Source of the DNA: Faecalibacterium sp. An122
GTDB taxonomy: Bacteria > Bacillota > Clostridia > Oscillospirales > Ruminococcaceae
Reading direction: 5' to 3'
Assembly (NCBI RefSeq): GCF_002160895.1
Contig: NZ_NFLL01000004.1
Coordinates: 107,020-171,019 of the forward strand
DNA: 64,000 nucleotides
Below, in pieces: positions 25,407-32,734 of this stretch. Positions within the stretch are counted from its first letter, which is position 1; each line of letters opens with the position of its first letter. The position numbers and the translations under genes are program-made. The notes beneath the pieces were generated by a model, which was given only the letters and a program-made list of their open reading frames with translations, searched no databases and was not told the DNA's origin.

Positions 25407-26033
25407 ATGTTGATATCCCGCAGATCTTTTTTGAAGGGCACCGCCCGGGCCGGCGCCGCTGCGCTGCTGCTGACGCTCCCTGTGCCCGCCCGCGCCGCCG
25501 GCGACAAACAGATGTCCGCTGCGGACAGCGTGAAGATTCTCCAGGCCACCTCCGAGGACGCCTATCTGCAGATCAAACTTGACTCGGTTTCCCGCTCGGT
25601 CTACGGGCAGCAGGAGCCGTCCTGTCTGGTGCTGCTGGGGTTCTCGGTCACCAACCGGACGTCTGAGCCGGTGTGGCTGTATCATCTCCACGGCAATCCC
25701 TTTGGCGAGTACTACGACGGGTCCACCGGCATCAGCGGGACCTTCCAGGACCAGGCCTTTCAGGTCCAGATCACCCGCAGCGACGACATGGCCCAGGCCG
25801 ACCAGACCACCGCGGACGGAACGGTCTGCACCGCCTACGGCGTCAACCCGGGGGAGACCATCGAAGTGACCGCCACCGGCAGCATGAGCAGCGAGGCGGG
25901 CACCTTGACCCTCACCTTCACCCCGCCGGAACAGCACGGCGCCAATGCGGGCGCGCACGATACCACCCACACCTTCAAGGTGGAGTTTTCCCAGAAGTGC
26001 GATTCCAGCAGCCTGCAGATGGCGTACCTGTGA
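25407..26033 (+). CDS. Tat-exported protein of unknown function
   Basis: This 208-residue protein has a classical twin-arginine signal (MLISRRSFLKGTARAG, then AAALLLTLPVPARA, cleavage after ARA). The mature part is beta-rich (LQIKLDSVSRSVYGQ, LVLLGFSVTNRTSEPVWLY, TLTLTFTPPEQHG) and looks like a small immunoglobulin-type or DUF4352-like fold; no cofactor motif is visible. The start at 25407 follows GAGGAGG. It stands alone with an extended -10 promoter. Tat export suggests it folds in the cytoplasm first. Confidence 0.7.
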   Translation: MLISRRSFLKGTARAGAAALLLTLPVPARAAGDKQMSAADSVKILQATSEDAYLQIKLDSVSRSVYGQQEPSCLVLLGFSVTNRTSEPVWLYHLHGNPFGEYYDGSTGISGTFQDQAFQVQITRSDDMAQADQTTADGTVCTAYGVNPGETIEVTATGSMSSEAGTLTLTFTPPEQHGANAGAHDTTHTFKVEFSQKCDSSSLQMAYL

Positions 26034-26173
26034 CACGCCGGCAAAAAAAGCCGAACCCCCTGAAACAGAATGCTCTCTCTCCGGCAGACGGCGCCGCCGC
26101 TGGCCGGGAAGGGAGCATTTTGCCTGTGCGGCCATGGACCGCAAAAGGCGCGTGACGCCCCAAACCCGCAGCG

Positions 26174-26217
26174 AAAAATCCGCCGTTCCCCGTCGGCTGG
26201 GGAAGGGCGGATGTTTC
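26174..26217 (-). terminator. Terminator of LytTR-DUF3021 operon
   Basis: On the minus strand ATCCGCCCTTCCCC / GGGGAACGGCGGAT is followed by TTTTTCG. Confidence 0.75.
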
Positions 26218-26232
26218 TGTGTAGGGGGGCCG

Positions 26233-26679
26233 TCAGAGGTCCGGGTGATCCTGGGGATCAGGGGCCTGGTGCTGTTTCCGCCACAGTTCCAGCTGGCGGT
26301 TGAAATCTGCCGCCTCTGCCTGGCGCTTGGCGTCAAAATAGAGCTGGATCAGGCGGTAAAAGATGAGATAGCCCAGGCTGAAAGCCAAAATGCTCCATAC
26401 GTTCTGAGGCACCCAACCCAGACAGAGCCAGGCCAGGAAAACCAGCACATAATTCACGGCGACCGAGCAAAAACGATACTGGCGGCAGGTCCGGAAGGGG
26501 ATCAGGGAGATCAGGTAGTCCACCGCCTCGATCCCCACCAGCAGGACAAAGATCAGGACCACCGGCCAGGAGGACGAGCCATAGTTGCCGGAAAGAATGT
26601 TCCACAGGCAGCTGCACAAAAGAACCAGGGTGAACAGAACGCAGGCGGCGGACAGGCGGGACAGAATTTCCTTTTTCAT
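26233..26679 (-). CDS. DUF3021-like membrane protein
   Basis: This 148-residue protein has four hydrophobic segments (ACVLFTLVLLCSCLW, WPVVLIFVLLVGIEAVDYLI, YVLVFLAWLCLGWVP, ILAFSLGYLIFYRLIQLYFD) and a hydrophilic tail. Its position directly behind a stand-alone LytTR gene, overlapping by 4 bp, is characteristic of DUF3021 proteins. These pairs are thought to act together, with the membrane protein modulating the regulator. Confidence 0.75.
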   Translation of the reverse strand: MKKEILSRLSAACVLFTLVLLCSCLWNILSGNYGSSSWPVVLIFVLLVGIEAVDYLISLIPFRTCRQYRFCSVAVNYVLVFLAWLCLGWVPQNVWSILAFSLGYLIFYRLIQLYFDAKRQAEAADFNRQLELWRKQHQAPDPQDHPDL

Positions 26680-27122
26680 ACAGAATCTCCTTTCAGCTGG
26701 CGGCGCAGCGGCTCGATGTAGTTGCGGTTGATGATGAGGGACTCGCCGTTTTTCAGCATCGCCTTGAGCCGGTGGTTGAACAGAGGTTCCACATAGTCCA
26801 GAAAGGCGATGTTCAGGATGCAGCTTTTGCTGATCCGCGCAAAGCCGCTGCGGATCAGCTGAGGTTCCAGGGCGGCCAGGGTTTCATGGCAGGCGTAGAC
26901 TTCCTTCTCCTGATAGAGAAAGGTTTTGCCGTCGATGGATTCCAGATAGCAGATGGTTTCCAGCGGGAGCTGGAACTGGCGGCTTTCCTGATAGCCGGTC
27001 AGGCAGAAGCCATACTGCCGGATTTGTCCCACCAGCTTTTGCAACCGCTGGTCCAGACAGGCGCAGCGGATGGTGATTTCGGTCTCGCGGACCGATCCAT
27101 CCTCTTGGATGGTCAGTTTCAT
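26676..27122 (-). CDS. LytTR-domain DNA-binding regulator
   Basis: This 148-residue protein has an N-terminal alpha/beta part (residues 1-45) and a LytTR domain (LPLETICYLESIDGKTFLYQ, then GFARISKSCILNIAFLDYVE, KNGESLIINRNYI). There is no receiver domain. It starts at 27122 with AAGGAGC upstream. It pairs with the membrane protein encoded immediately downstream and probably regulates its own operon. Confidence 0.87.
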   Translation of the reverse strand: MKLTIQEDGSVRETEITIRCACLDQRLQKLVGQIRQYGFCLTGYQESRQFQLPLETICYLESIDGKTFLYQEKEVYACHETLAALEPQLIRSGFARISKSCILNIAFLDYVEPLFNHRLKAMLKNGESLIINRNYIEPLRRQLKGDSV

Positions 27123-27249
27123 GGTGAAAAGCTCCTTTCCTGAATCTCAGCAGGGCCCTGCCGCAGTGCAAGTATAGCAGACCCTCCCGCGCCAAAGCAA
27201 CCGAAGAAACCCAAGCTGCCCTCAGCCCTGCCCAAATGCCCCGCAACAA

Positions 27250-27287
27250 ACCGCCGGACCTTCTGGAAGTCCAGAAAGCCCGGCGGG
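27250..27287 (-). terminator. Probable terminator of LysR gene
   Basis: On the minus strand, CCGCCGGGCTTTCTGGAC / TCCAGAAGGTCCGGCGG is followed by TTTGTTG. Confidence 0.65.
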
Positions 27288-27300
27288 GGAGAGGATTTTT

Positions 27301-28206
27301 TCAATTCAGCAGGCCGAACAGCTGATGCTGGTGGGCCTGTACCACCTGACTGATTTGGTCGATATACTGGCGGACGGTCTCGTCGGGATGGGCGGCGGTC
27401 ACGATGCCGAACCGGCTGCCCTCGCCCCAACGCAGCATCCGCACCGCGTCAAAATTGGGCCGGCGGTGGTAGATGCAGGAGGCCAGCATCAGGGTGGGCA
27501 GGCCGTAGGCGGAACTGGTGACGGTGCCCGGCTGGATCACAACCCCGCCCTGTTTGCCGGCCTGGTGGATGAGTTCGGTTTCATAGAGGGTCTCGCTGGC
27601 GGGAAAGGCGAAAATCCAGCGGCAGGACAAAGCGTCCTCCAGGGAGAGAACGTGCTGGGGCAGACTGTCGGGGACATTGAAGGGAAAGCACAGCTCGGGC
27701 AGGTTGAGAAGGGGGATGAAGCGCAGCCCCCGGGCTGCGATGTCGGCGTATTCCGGTTGAAAGGACAGGTCGGCTTCGCCGCTGTCCAAAGCCCGCCAGA
27801 CGTCGGCACGGTTGGCGCAGAACTGCACCAGAGGCGAAAACTCCACACACAGCTCGGGAGTCATGGCGAACAGTTCAAAGCAGAGGGTGGCCAGCACAGA
27901 GTCCTGACAGGCCAGAAACAGATGCCGGTGAGGTGGGCGGGATTCCTGTTGGATGGCTATGCCCTCCTTGACGGCGGTGTCGTACAGGCGCAGGATCTGT
28001 TTGGCTTTGGGGTAAAAGCTGCGCCCCGCCGCCGTCAGGGTTACCTGGCGGGCGCCGTGCTGGAACAGGGTGAAGTGCAGCTGGTTTTCCAGGGTGCGGA
28101 TCTGCTGGGACAGGGCGGACTGGGAGATGAACAGGGCGTCCGCCGCCGCGGTGAAGCTGCCCAGCTCCACCACCTTGACAAAACCGGTCAGGGCTCGTTC
28201 GGTCAT
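27301..28206 (-). CDS. LysR-family transcriptional regulator
   Basis: This 301-residue protein has an N-terminal winged helix (LGSFTAAADALFISQSALSQ then QIRTLENQLHFTLF, residues 16-50) and a LysR substrate-binding domain. It is divergent from the flavin reductase gene with a 159-bp intergenic spacer, so it most likely activates that reductase in response to its substrate. The start at 28206 has GGAGGATG upstream. Confidence 0.9.
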   Translation of the reverse strand: MTERALTGFVKVVELGSFTAAADALFISQSALSQQIRTLENQLHFTLFQHGARQVTLTAAGRSFYPKAKQILRLYDTAVKEGIAIQQESRPPHRHLFLACQDSVLATLCFELFAMTPELCVEFSPLVQFCANRADVWRALDSGEADLSFQPEYADIAARGLRFIPLLNLPELCFPFNVPDSLPQHVLSLEDALSCRWIFAFPASETLYETELIHQAGKQGGVVIQPGTVTSSAYGLPTLMLASCIYHRRPNFDAVRMLRWGEGSRFGIVTAAHPDETVRQYIDQISQVVQAHQHQLFGLLN

Positions 28207-28365
28207 GGGGGCATCCTCCGTGGTTCATAAGGTTTTCCTAAAGTGTACTATAAAAACTATGATTTGTAAATCGGAGCGGGATTCGCTAAACTTGTTAAGA
28301 AAACCGCAATCCCTGCGGATGAGGAAGGTTTTTGAAGAAGGAACGAAGAAAAAGGAGTTCAGACC

Positions 28366-30396
28366 ATGAAAAAGATTTCCCGTAAAGGTTTTCTGAAGAT
28401 TGCCGCGGCCGCTGCCATGGGCAGCGTTACCGCCGGCGCCCTGGCCGCCTGCAATTCGGCCAGTTCGGCCGCCTCGAGCGCAGGCTCGGCAGCGTCCGGC
28501 GCCACTTACATCCCCGGCACCTATGAGGGCACCGCCGAGGGCATTTCCTCCACCGTCAAGGTCACCATGACCTTCAGCGAGACCGCCGTCACCGACGTGG
28601 TGGTGGATACCTCGGGCGAGACTGCCTCTTACGGCGCTGCTGCCGCCGACCAGCTGAAGGAGCAGCTGCTGGCCGCCGGTTCGGCTGAGATCGACGGCGT
28701 GTCGGGCTCCACCATCACCTCCGAGGCCGTTATGAAGGCCGCTAAGAGCTGCTTTGCCCAGGCCATGGGCGAGACGGTGGTGACCTCGGTTCAGCTGCCC
28801 ACCGGCGATGAGAACGACTGGCTGGGCACCGAGCCCGACATCGACGAGGACGCCATCACCGAGACCTGGGACACCGACATCGTCATCGTGGGCGCCGGCA
28901 ACGGCGGCATGTGTGCCGCCGCCTTTGCCGCTCAGAACGGCCTGAACTTCCGCATCATCGAGCAGAACTCCGCCGTCATGGAGACCCGCCACTGGTACGG
29001 CACCATCGACAGCAGCGAGGCCAAGAAGCAGGGCGTCCCGCCGGTGGACCGCGCCGAGCTGCTGAGCGAAATTTCCCGCTCCATGGGCGGCCGCTGCGAT
29101 CAGCGTGTGGTTAAGACCTGGATCAATGAGTCCGCCGCCATGCACGACTTTGTGTCGGGCATTCTGGAGAGCGCACCCTACAACTACACCTGCAACCTGA
29201 CCCTGGGCGACGAGGCCAAGTGGCCCGACGACACTCAGATCAGCCAGACCAAGCTGATGTTCCCGGTCCAGCAGGTGGACTACAGCAGCGCCGAGAAGCC
29301 CCGCAATCAGGTGTTCCAGGAGTACATTGAGAGCCTGGGCTACTCCATCGACTTCAATACCGGCCTGGCCAAGCTGGAAAAGAGCAGCGACGGCCGCATC
29401 ACCGGCGTCATCGCCCAGAGCACCGACGACGGCCACTTCATCCGCATCAACGCCGCCAAGGGCGTTCTGCTGGCCTGCGGCGGCTACGCCGGCAACCCCT
29501 ACATGATGGAGCAGCTGGACCCCCTGGGCACCAGCGTCACCACCGCCTGCTCCTACGCCCCCGCCGACAAGGGCTATGGCATCCGCGCCGCCATCTGGGC
29601 CGGCGCACACCTGGATGCCGAGGCCGCTCCGGTTCTGTTTGACCGCGGCTTGGTGGCTCCCGGCGTCAACTCCGGCTATGTGGAGTCGCCCTCTTCCTTC
29701 GGCGGCAAGGCATTCCCCGGCACCGTAGGCCAGTACAACCCCGGCAGCCAGCCCTTCCTGAAGGTCAACCGTCACGGCGAGCGCTTCATGAACGAGAGCC
29801 AGGAGTACGACAACGCTTCCCACGCCTCCTTCCAGCAGCCCGGCCATGTCTACGCCATGATCCACGACGCCAACTTCCGTGAGGATGTGGACCGCTTCCA
29901 CACCATCGGCTGCTCGGCTCTGACCCGCTACATCCCCGGCATGATGGAGAGCCAGCTGGAAGAGTATGAGGCCCAGGGCCTCATCATGAAGGCCGACACC
30001 ATCGAGGAGCTGGCCGACAAGATGGGCTTTACCGGCGCCGACAAGGATACCTTCATCGCCACCGTGGCCCGCTACAACGAGCTGTACGACATGCAGAAGG
30101 ATGAGGACTTCGGCAAGCCCGCCAGCCGTCTGAGCGCCATCAAGACCGCTCCCTTCTACGGCTGCTGGCTGGGCGCTTCGCTGCTGTGCAGCCTGCAGGG
30201 CATCTCCATCACCGAGAACTGCCAGGCCAAGGACGACAACAACGAGCCCATCCCCGGCCTGTACGTCACCGGCGATATGTCGGGCAGCTTCTTCCAGAAC
30301 AACTACCCCTGCGTCATGGGCGGCACTGCCTGTGGCCGGACCCTGACCTTTGCCATCAAGTCCATCAAACAGATGGCCGGCATCGACAACGTCTGA
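28366..30396 (+). CDS. FAD-dependent fumarate-reductase-like oxidoreductase with FMN-binding domain (lipoprotein)
   Basis: This 676-residue exported flavoprotein has an N-terminus with an SRKGFLK motif (twin-arginine-like, with Lys for the second Arg) and a lipobox LAAC (Cys 29). An FMN-binding domain follows (residues 45-125) with the ApbE-type attachment motif DGVSGSTIT (Thr about 116). The flavocytochrome-type FAD domain begins at DIVIVGAGNGGMCAAAFA and ends with GLYVTGDMSGSFFQNNYP. The family reduces fumarate, urocanate, cinnamates and related acceptors outside the cell. No heme motifs are present, so electrons must come through a flavin path. Strong codon bias suggests high expression. 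The divergent LysR gene probably controls it. Confidence 0.9.
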   Translation: MKKISRKGFLKIAAAAAMGSVTAGALAACNSASSAASSAGSAASGATYIPGTYEGTAEGISSTVKVTMTFSETAVTDVVVDTSGETASYGAAAADQLKEQLLAAGSAEIDGVSGSTITSEAVMKAAKSCFAQAMGETVVTSVQLPTGDENDWLGTEPDIDEDAITETWDTDIVIVGAGNGGMCAAAFAAQNGLNFRIIEQNSAVMETRHWYGTIDSSEAKKQGVPPVDRAELLSEISRSMGGRCDQRVVKTWINESAAMHDFVSGILESAPYNYTCNLTLGDEAKWPDDTQISQTKLMFPVQQVDYSSAEKPRNQVFQEYIESLGYSIDFNTGLAKLEKSSDGRITGVIAQSTDDGHFIRINAAKGVLLACGGYAGNPYMMEQLDPLGTSVTTACSYAPADKGYGIRAAIWAGAHLDAEAAPVLFDRGLVAPGVNSGYVESPSSFGGKAFPGTVGQYNPGSQPFLKVNRHGERFMNESQEYDNASHASFQQPGHVYAMIHDANFREDVDRFHTIGCSALTRYIPGMMESQLEEYEAQGLIMKADTIEELADKMGFTGADKDTFIATVARYNELYDMQKDEDFGKPASRLSAIKTAPFYGCWLGASLLCSLQGISITENCQAKDDNNEPIPGLYVTGDMSGSFFQNNYPCVMGGTACGRTLTFAIKSIKQMAGIDNV

Positions 30397-30436
30397 TTGC
30401 ACCACGGCTTTTTGAAAAACACATAAATCTATGAAG

Positions 30437-30474
30437 AAAACCGCCTCCACAGGTCAAACTGTGGGGGCGGTTTT
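30437..30474 (+). terminator. Rho-independent terminator of reductase gene
   Basis: AAAACCGCCTCCAC / GTGGGGGCGGTTTT with a 9-nt loop. Confidence 0.92.
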
Positions 30475-30601
30475 CGGTGGGGGTCAAATGGTTGTATTTT
30501 CCTATAGCATAGCAGAGTGGGCGGGGCTTTTCAAGAAAGCGAGGTCTGAAATACAAGGCTTCGGGCGCTGGGCCGGCCCATTTGCGCCCGGCCCCCGGGC
30601 G

Positions 30602-30610
30602 TGCTACAAT
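30602..30610 (+). promoter_or_regulatory. Extended -10 promoter of MATE gene
   Basis: TG-C-TACAAT at 30602-30610, about 40 bp before the ATG at 30651, with no clear -35. Confidence 0.55.
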
Positions 30611-30650
30611 AAGAAAGAAAAGATTGCGGAAAGAGAGGAAACAAACGAGG

Positions 30651-32024
30651 ATGGAAGCAAAAAACAGCAGCGACTTCACCCAGGGAAAGGTCTGGCGCAG
30701 CATTGTGGCTCAGGCGGTGCCCCTGACGGTGGCCCAGATGGTCCAGCTGCTCTACAATGTGGTGGACCGCATTTACATCGGCCACCTGCCGGATGTGGGG
30801 TCCATGGCCCTCACCGGCATCGGGCTGGCCTTTCCGCTGACCACCCTGATTTCGGCTTTTACTTATTTGTACGGCAACGGCGGCGCGCCGCTGTTTGCCA
30901 TCGCCCGGGGCGCCCAGGATGACAAGCGGGCCGAGCGGATTCTGGGCCAGGTGGTGACGCTGCTGACGGTCAGCGCTGCGGCCCTGATGGCGGTCTGTTA
31001 TCTGTTCCGGCGGCCGGTGCTGTATCTGTTCGGCGCCAGCGACGCCTCCTACGTCTACGCCGACGCCTACCTGAAAATTTACCTGCTGGGCACCCCCTGC
31101 ACCATGCTGGCCACCGGCCTTAACGGCTTCATCAACGCCCAGGGCCACCCACGGGTGGGCATGGGCACCACCCTGCTGGGCGCGGCTTTGAATCTGGTGC
31201 TGGACCCGCTGTTTATCTTCGGGCTGGGGATGGGGGTCCAGGGTGCGGCCATTGCCACCGTCCTCAGCCAGCTGGCCTCGGTGGTGTGGGTGCTGCTGTT
31301 TTTCGCCGGGCGTCAGAGCATCTGCCGCATCCGGCGGGAAAATCTGCGGCTGCAGCTGCCCCTGGTGCGGGATATTCTGGGCCTGGGCATGTCGGGATTC
31401 ATCATGGCGGGCACCAACTGTCTGGTACAGGTGGTCTGCAACGCCACCCTGCGGGTCTGGGGCGGCGACCTCTATGTGGGGGTCATGACCATCCTCAACT
31501 CGGTGCGGGAAATCCTGTCTCTGCCGGTCAACGGCATCACCAGCGGCGCCCAGCCGGTGCTCAGCTACAATTTCGGCGCCCAGCGCTACAGCCGGGTGCG
31601 GGAGGGAATCCGCTTCACCGCCCTGCTGGGCGCGGGCTATACGGTGGCGGCCTGGGCGGTGGTCATCGCCATGCCTCATCTGCTGGTGTCCATCTTCACC
31701 AGCGATCCCGCTATGCTGGAAGCCGGCCAGGTGGCCCTGAAACAGTATTTCTTCGGCTTCTTCTTCATGGCCTTTCAGTTTGTGGGCCAGGCCTGTTTTA
31801 CCTCCCTGCGCTGTCCCAAGCGGGCGGTCTTTTTCTCGCTGCTGCGCAAGGCGGTGATTGTGGCCCCACTGACCATCCTGCTGCCCCAGCTGGGGATGGG
31901 GGTGGACGGCGTCTTTTGGGCCGAGCCCATCTCCAACGCCATCGGCGGGCTGGCCTGTTTCATCACCATGTGGCTGACCCTCTACCGCCGCCTGCCTGCC
32001 CGGGACGGGGTGGAATTTGAGTGA
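30651..32024 (+). CDS. MATE-family efflux transporter
   Basis: This 457-residue protein has 12 predicted membrane segments in two halves. It shows MATE-typical strings: AVPLTVAQMVQLLYNVVDRI, GFINAQGHPRVGM, LNLVLDPLFIFGLGMGVQGA and the second-half repeat ITSGAQPVLSYNFGAQRYSR. The family exports cationic drugs or metabolites using Na+ or H+. ATG 30651 follows GAGAGGAAACAAACGAGG. It is the last gene of the sigK element and converges on the sigK 5' half. Confidence 0.92.
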   Translation: MEAKNSSDFTQGKVWRSIVAQAVPLTVAQMVQLLYNVVDRIYIGHLPDVGSMALTGIGLAFPLTTLISAFTYLYGNGGAPLFAIARGAQDDKRAERILGQVVTLLTVSAAALMAVCYLFRRPVLYLFGASDASYVYADAYLKIYLLGTPCTMLATGLNGFINAQGHPRVGMGTTLLGAALNLVLDPLFIFGLGMGVQGAAIATVLSQLASVVWVLLFFAGRQSICRIRRENLRLQLPLVRDILGLGMSGFIMAGTNCLVQVVCNATLRVWGGDLYVGVMTILNSVREILSLPVNGITSGAQPVLSYNFGAQRYSRVREGIRFTALLGAGYTVAAWAVVIAMPHLLVSIFTSDPAMLEAGQVALKQYFFGFFFMAFQFVGQACFTSLRCPKRAVFFSLLRKAVIVAPLTILLPQLGMGVDGVFWAEPISNAIGGLACFITMWLTLYRRLPARDGVEFE

Positions 32025-32102
32025 CCTTTCATCCAAATATGCAAAAAAGCAGGAGACTTCGGAGGTGGTTTTTAAGATAGACCAGGAGAAAAGTCCGCCG
32101 TT

Positions 32103-32492
32103 TCATGCCGGTTGCTGGCGAGAAACGCGCGGATTTTCAATGCGCTGTTTGGTGAGGATAGCATTTTCAATGCAGCGGCTGGCATAGGTGGAAAAGCGGG
32201 CCTGGCGGGTGCTGTCGAAGGTGTTGACCGCCTTGATGAGGCCGATGGTGCCGATGCTGATGAGGTCGTCCTGGTCGCCGGGGAGGGCGTAGTACTTTTT
32301 TGCGATGTGGGCCACCAGGCGCAGATTGTGGCGGATGATCTTTTCCCGGGCGGCGGGGTCGCCGTCCCGCAGCGCCTCAAAGGCGGCGGCCTCCTCCCGG
32401 GGGGTCAGGGGGCGGGGAAAGCTCCCGGATTCCAGGTGAAGGGCGAGGTAGAGGAAGCGGGCGGAGAAAAATTGGAGCAGGCTCAGCAGCAT
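32103..32492 (-). CDS. sigK: RNA polymerase sporulation sigma factor SigK, 5' half (SpoIVCB-like), split by intervening element
   Basis: Residues 1-110 are the N-terminal half of SigK. They comprise a hydrophobic leader resembling the pro-sequence of Bacillus pro-SigK (MLLSLLQFFSARFLYLALHL), then SFPRPLTPREE, HNLRLVAHIAKKYY, QDDLISIGTIGLIKAVNTF and STYASRCIEN of region 2. The last 19 residues (AILTKQRIENPRVSRQQPA) come from the element. ATG 32492 lies 8 nt after AGGGAGG. Excision joins codon 110 (AAT, 32163-32165) to the 3' half. A possible SigE-like -10, CATAGATT, lies at 32542-32549 (minus). The hydrophobic leader suggests processing by SpoIVFB is retained, an inference. Confidence 0.92.
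   Translation of the reverse strand: MLLSLLQFFSARFLYLALHLESGSFPRPLTPREEAAAFEALRDGDPAAREKIIRHNLRLVAHIAKKYYALPGDQDDLISIGTIGLIKAVNTFDSTRQARFSTYASRCIENAILTKQRIENPRVSRQQPA
32151..32178 (-). other. Recombination site (att) at sigK 5' half
   Basis: On the minus strand host-side GCATTGAA is followed by AA and the element arm TGCTATCCTC (32154-32163). The core AAATG (32162-32166) matches the other junction. A second copy of ATTTTCAATGC lies 30 bp inside the element (32133-32143). Confidence 0.85.
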
Positions 32493-32650
32493 GATGAAAA
32501 CCTCCCTTTGCATTGGGCCGAAACGGGCCGTTTCTGCTTTCAATCTATGAGCAGAGGGGGCAAAATTTGCCCGGCGGGGGAGGGAGCGGGGCCCGGAGGC
32601 CGGGTTTGGACGAGAATACGAATTTTTAAAGCTCGATCCTGTCTTTTGAA

Positions 32651-32679
32651 TTGTAATTTGCTGGAAAAGCAGGTATAAT
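32651..32679 (+). promoter_or_regulatory. Promoter of the phosphorelay operon
   Basis: TTGTAA (32651-32656), a 17-bp spacer and TATAAT (32674-32679), about 55 bp before ATG 32735. Confidence 0.8.
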
Positions 32680-32734
32680 AATGTATGGAGAAACGATTGA
32701 TTGCGGGTTGCTGAGGATAGGAAGGAACGAAACC

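Larger units (their letters stand above)
13018..32161. mobile_element. skin-like sigK intervening element (about 19.1 kb)
   Basis: The element separates the two sigK halves, which lie in the same orientation, and is bounded by 5-bp direct repeats (AAATG on the minus strand). It encodes its own large serine recombinase directly beside the 3' half. The SpoIVCA/skin precedent is well known in Bacillus subtilis (48 kb) and Clostridioides difficile (about 15 kb). Excision would remove 19,144 bp and restore sigK. The cargo of about 21 genes contains no phage structural genes. Its base composition and promoters look like the flanks. Confidence 0.88.

Noticed and set aside
28225..30450. 741-codon minus-strand frame opposite the flavin reductase
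   Set aside because: The sequence is Gly/Val/His-rich and follows third-position bias of the plus-strand gene. It has no start signals.
13018..32161. Element as an integrated prophage
   Set aside because: Apart from the serine recombinase no phage gene (capsid, portal, terminase, lysis) is present. The split sigK and att layout fit a skin-type element better.
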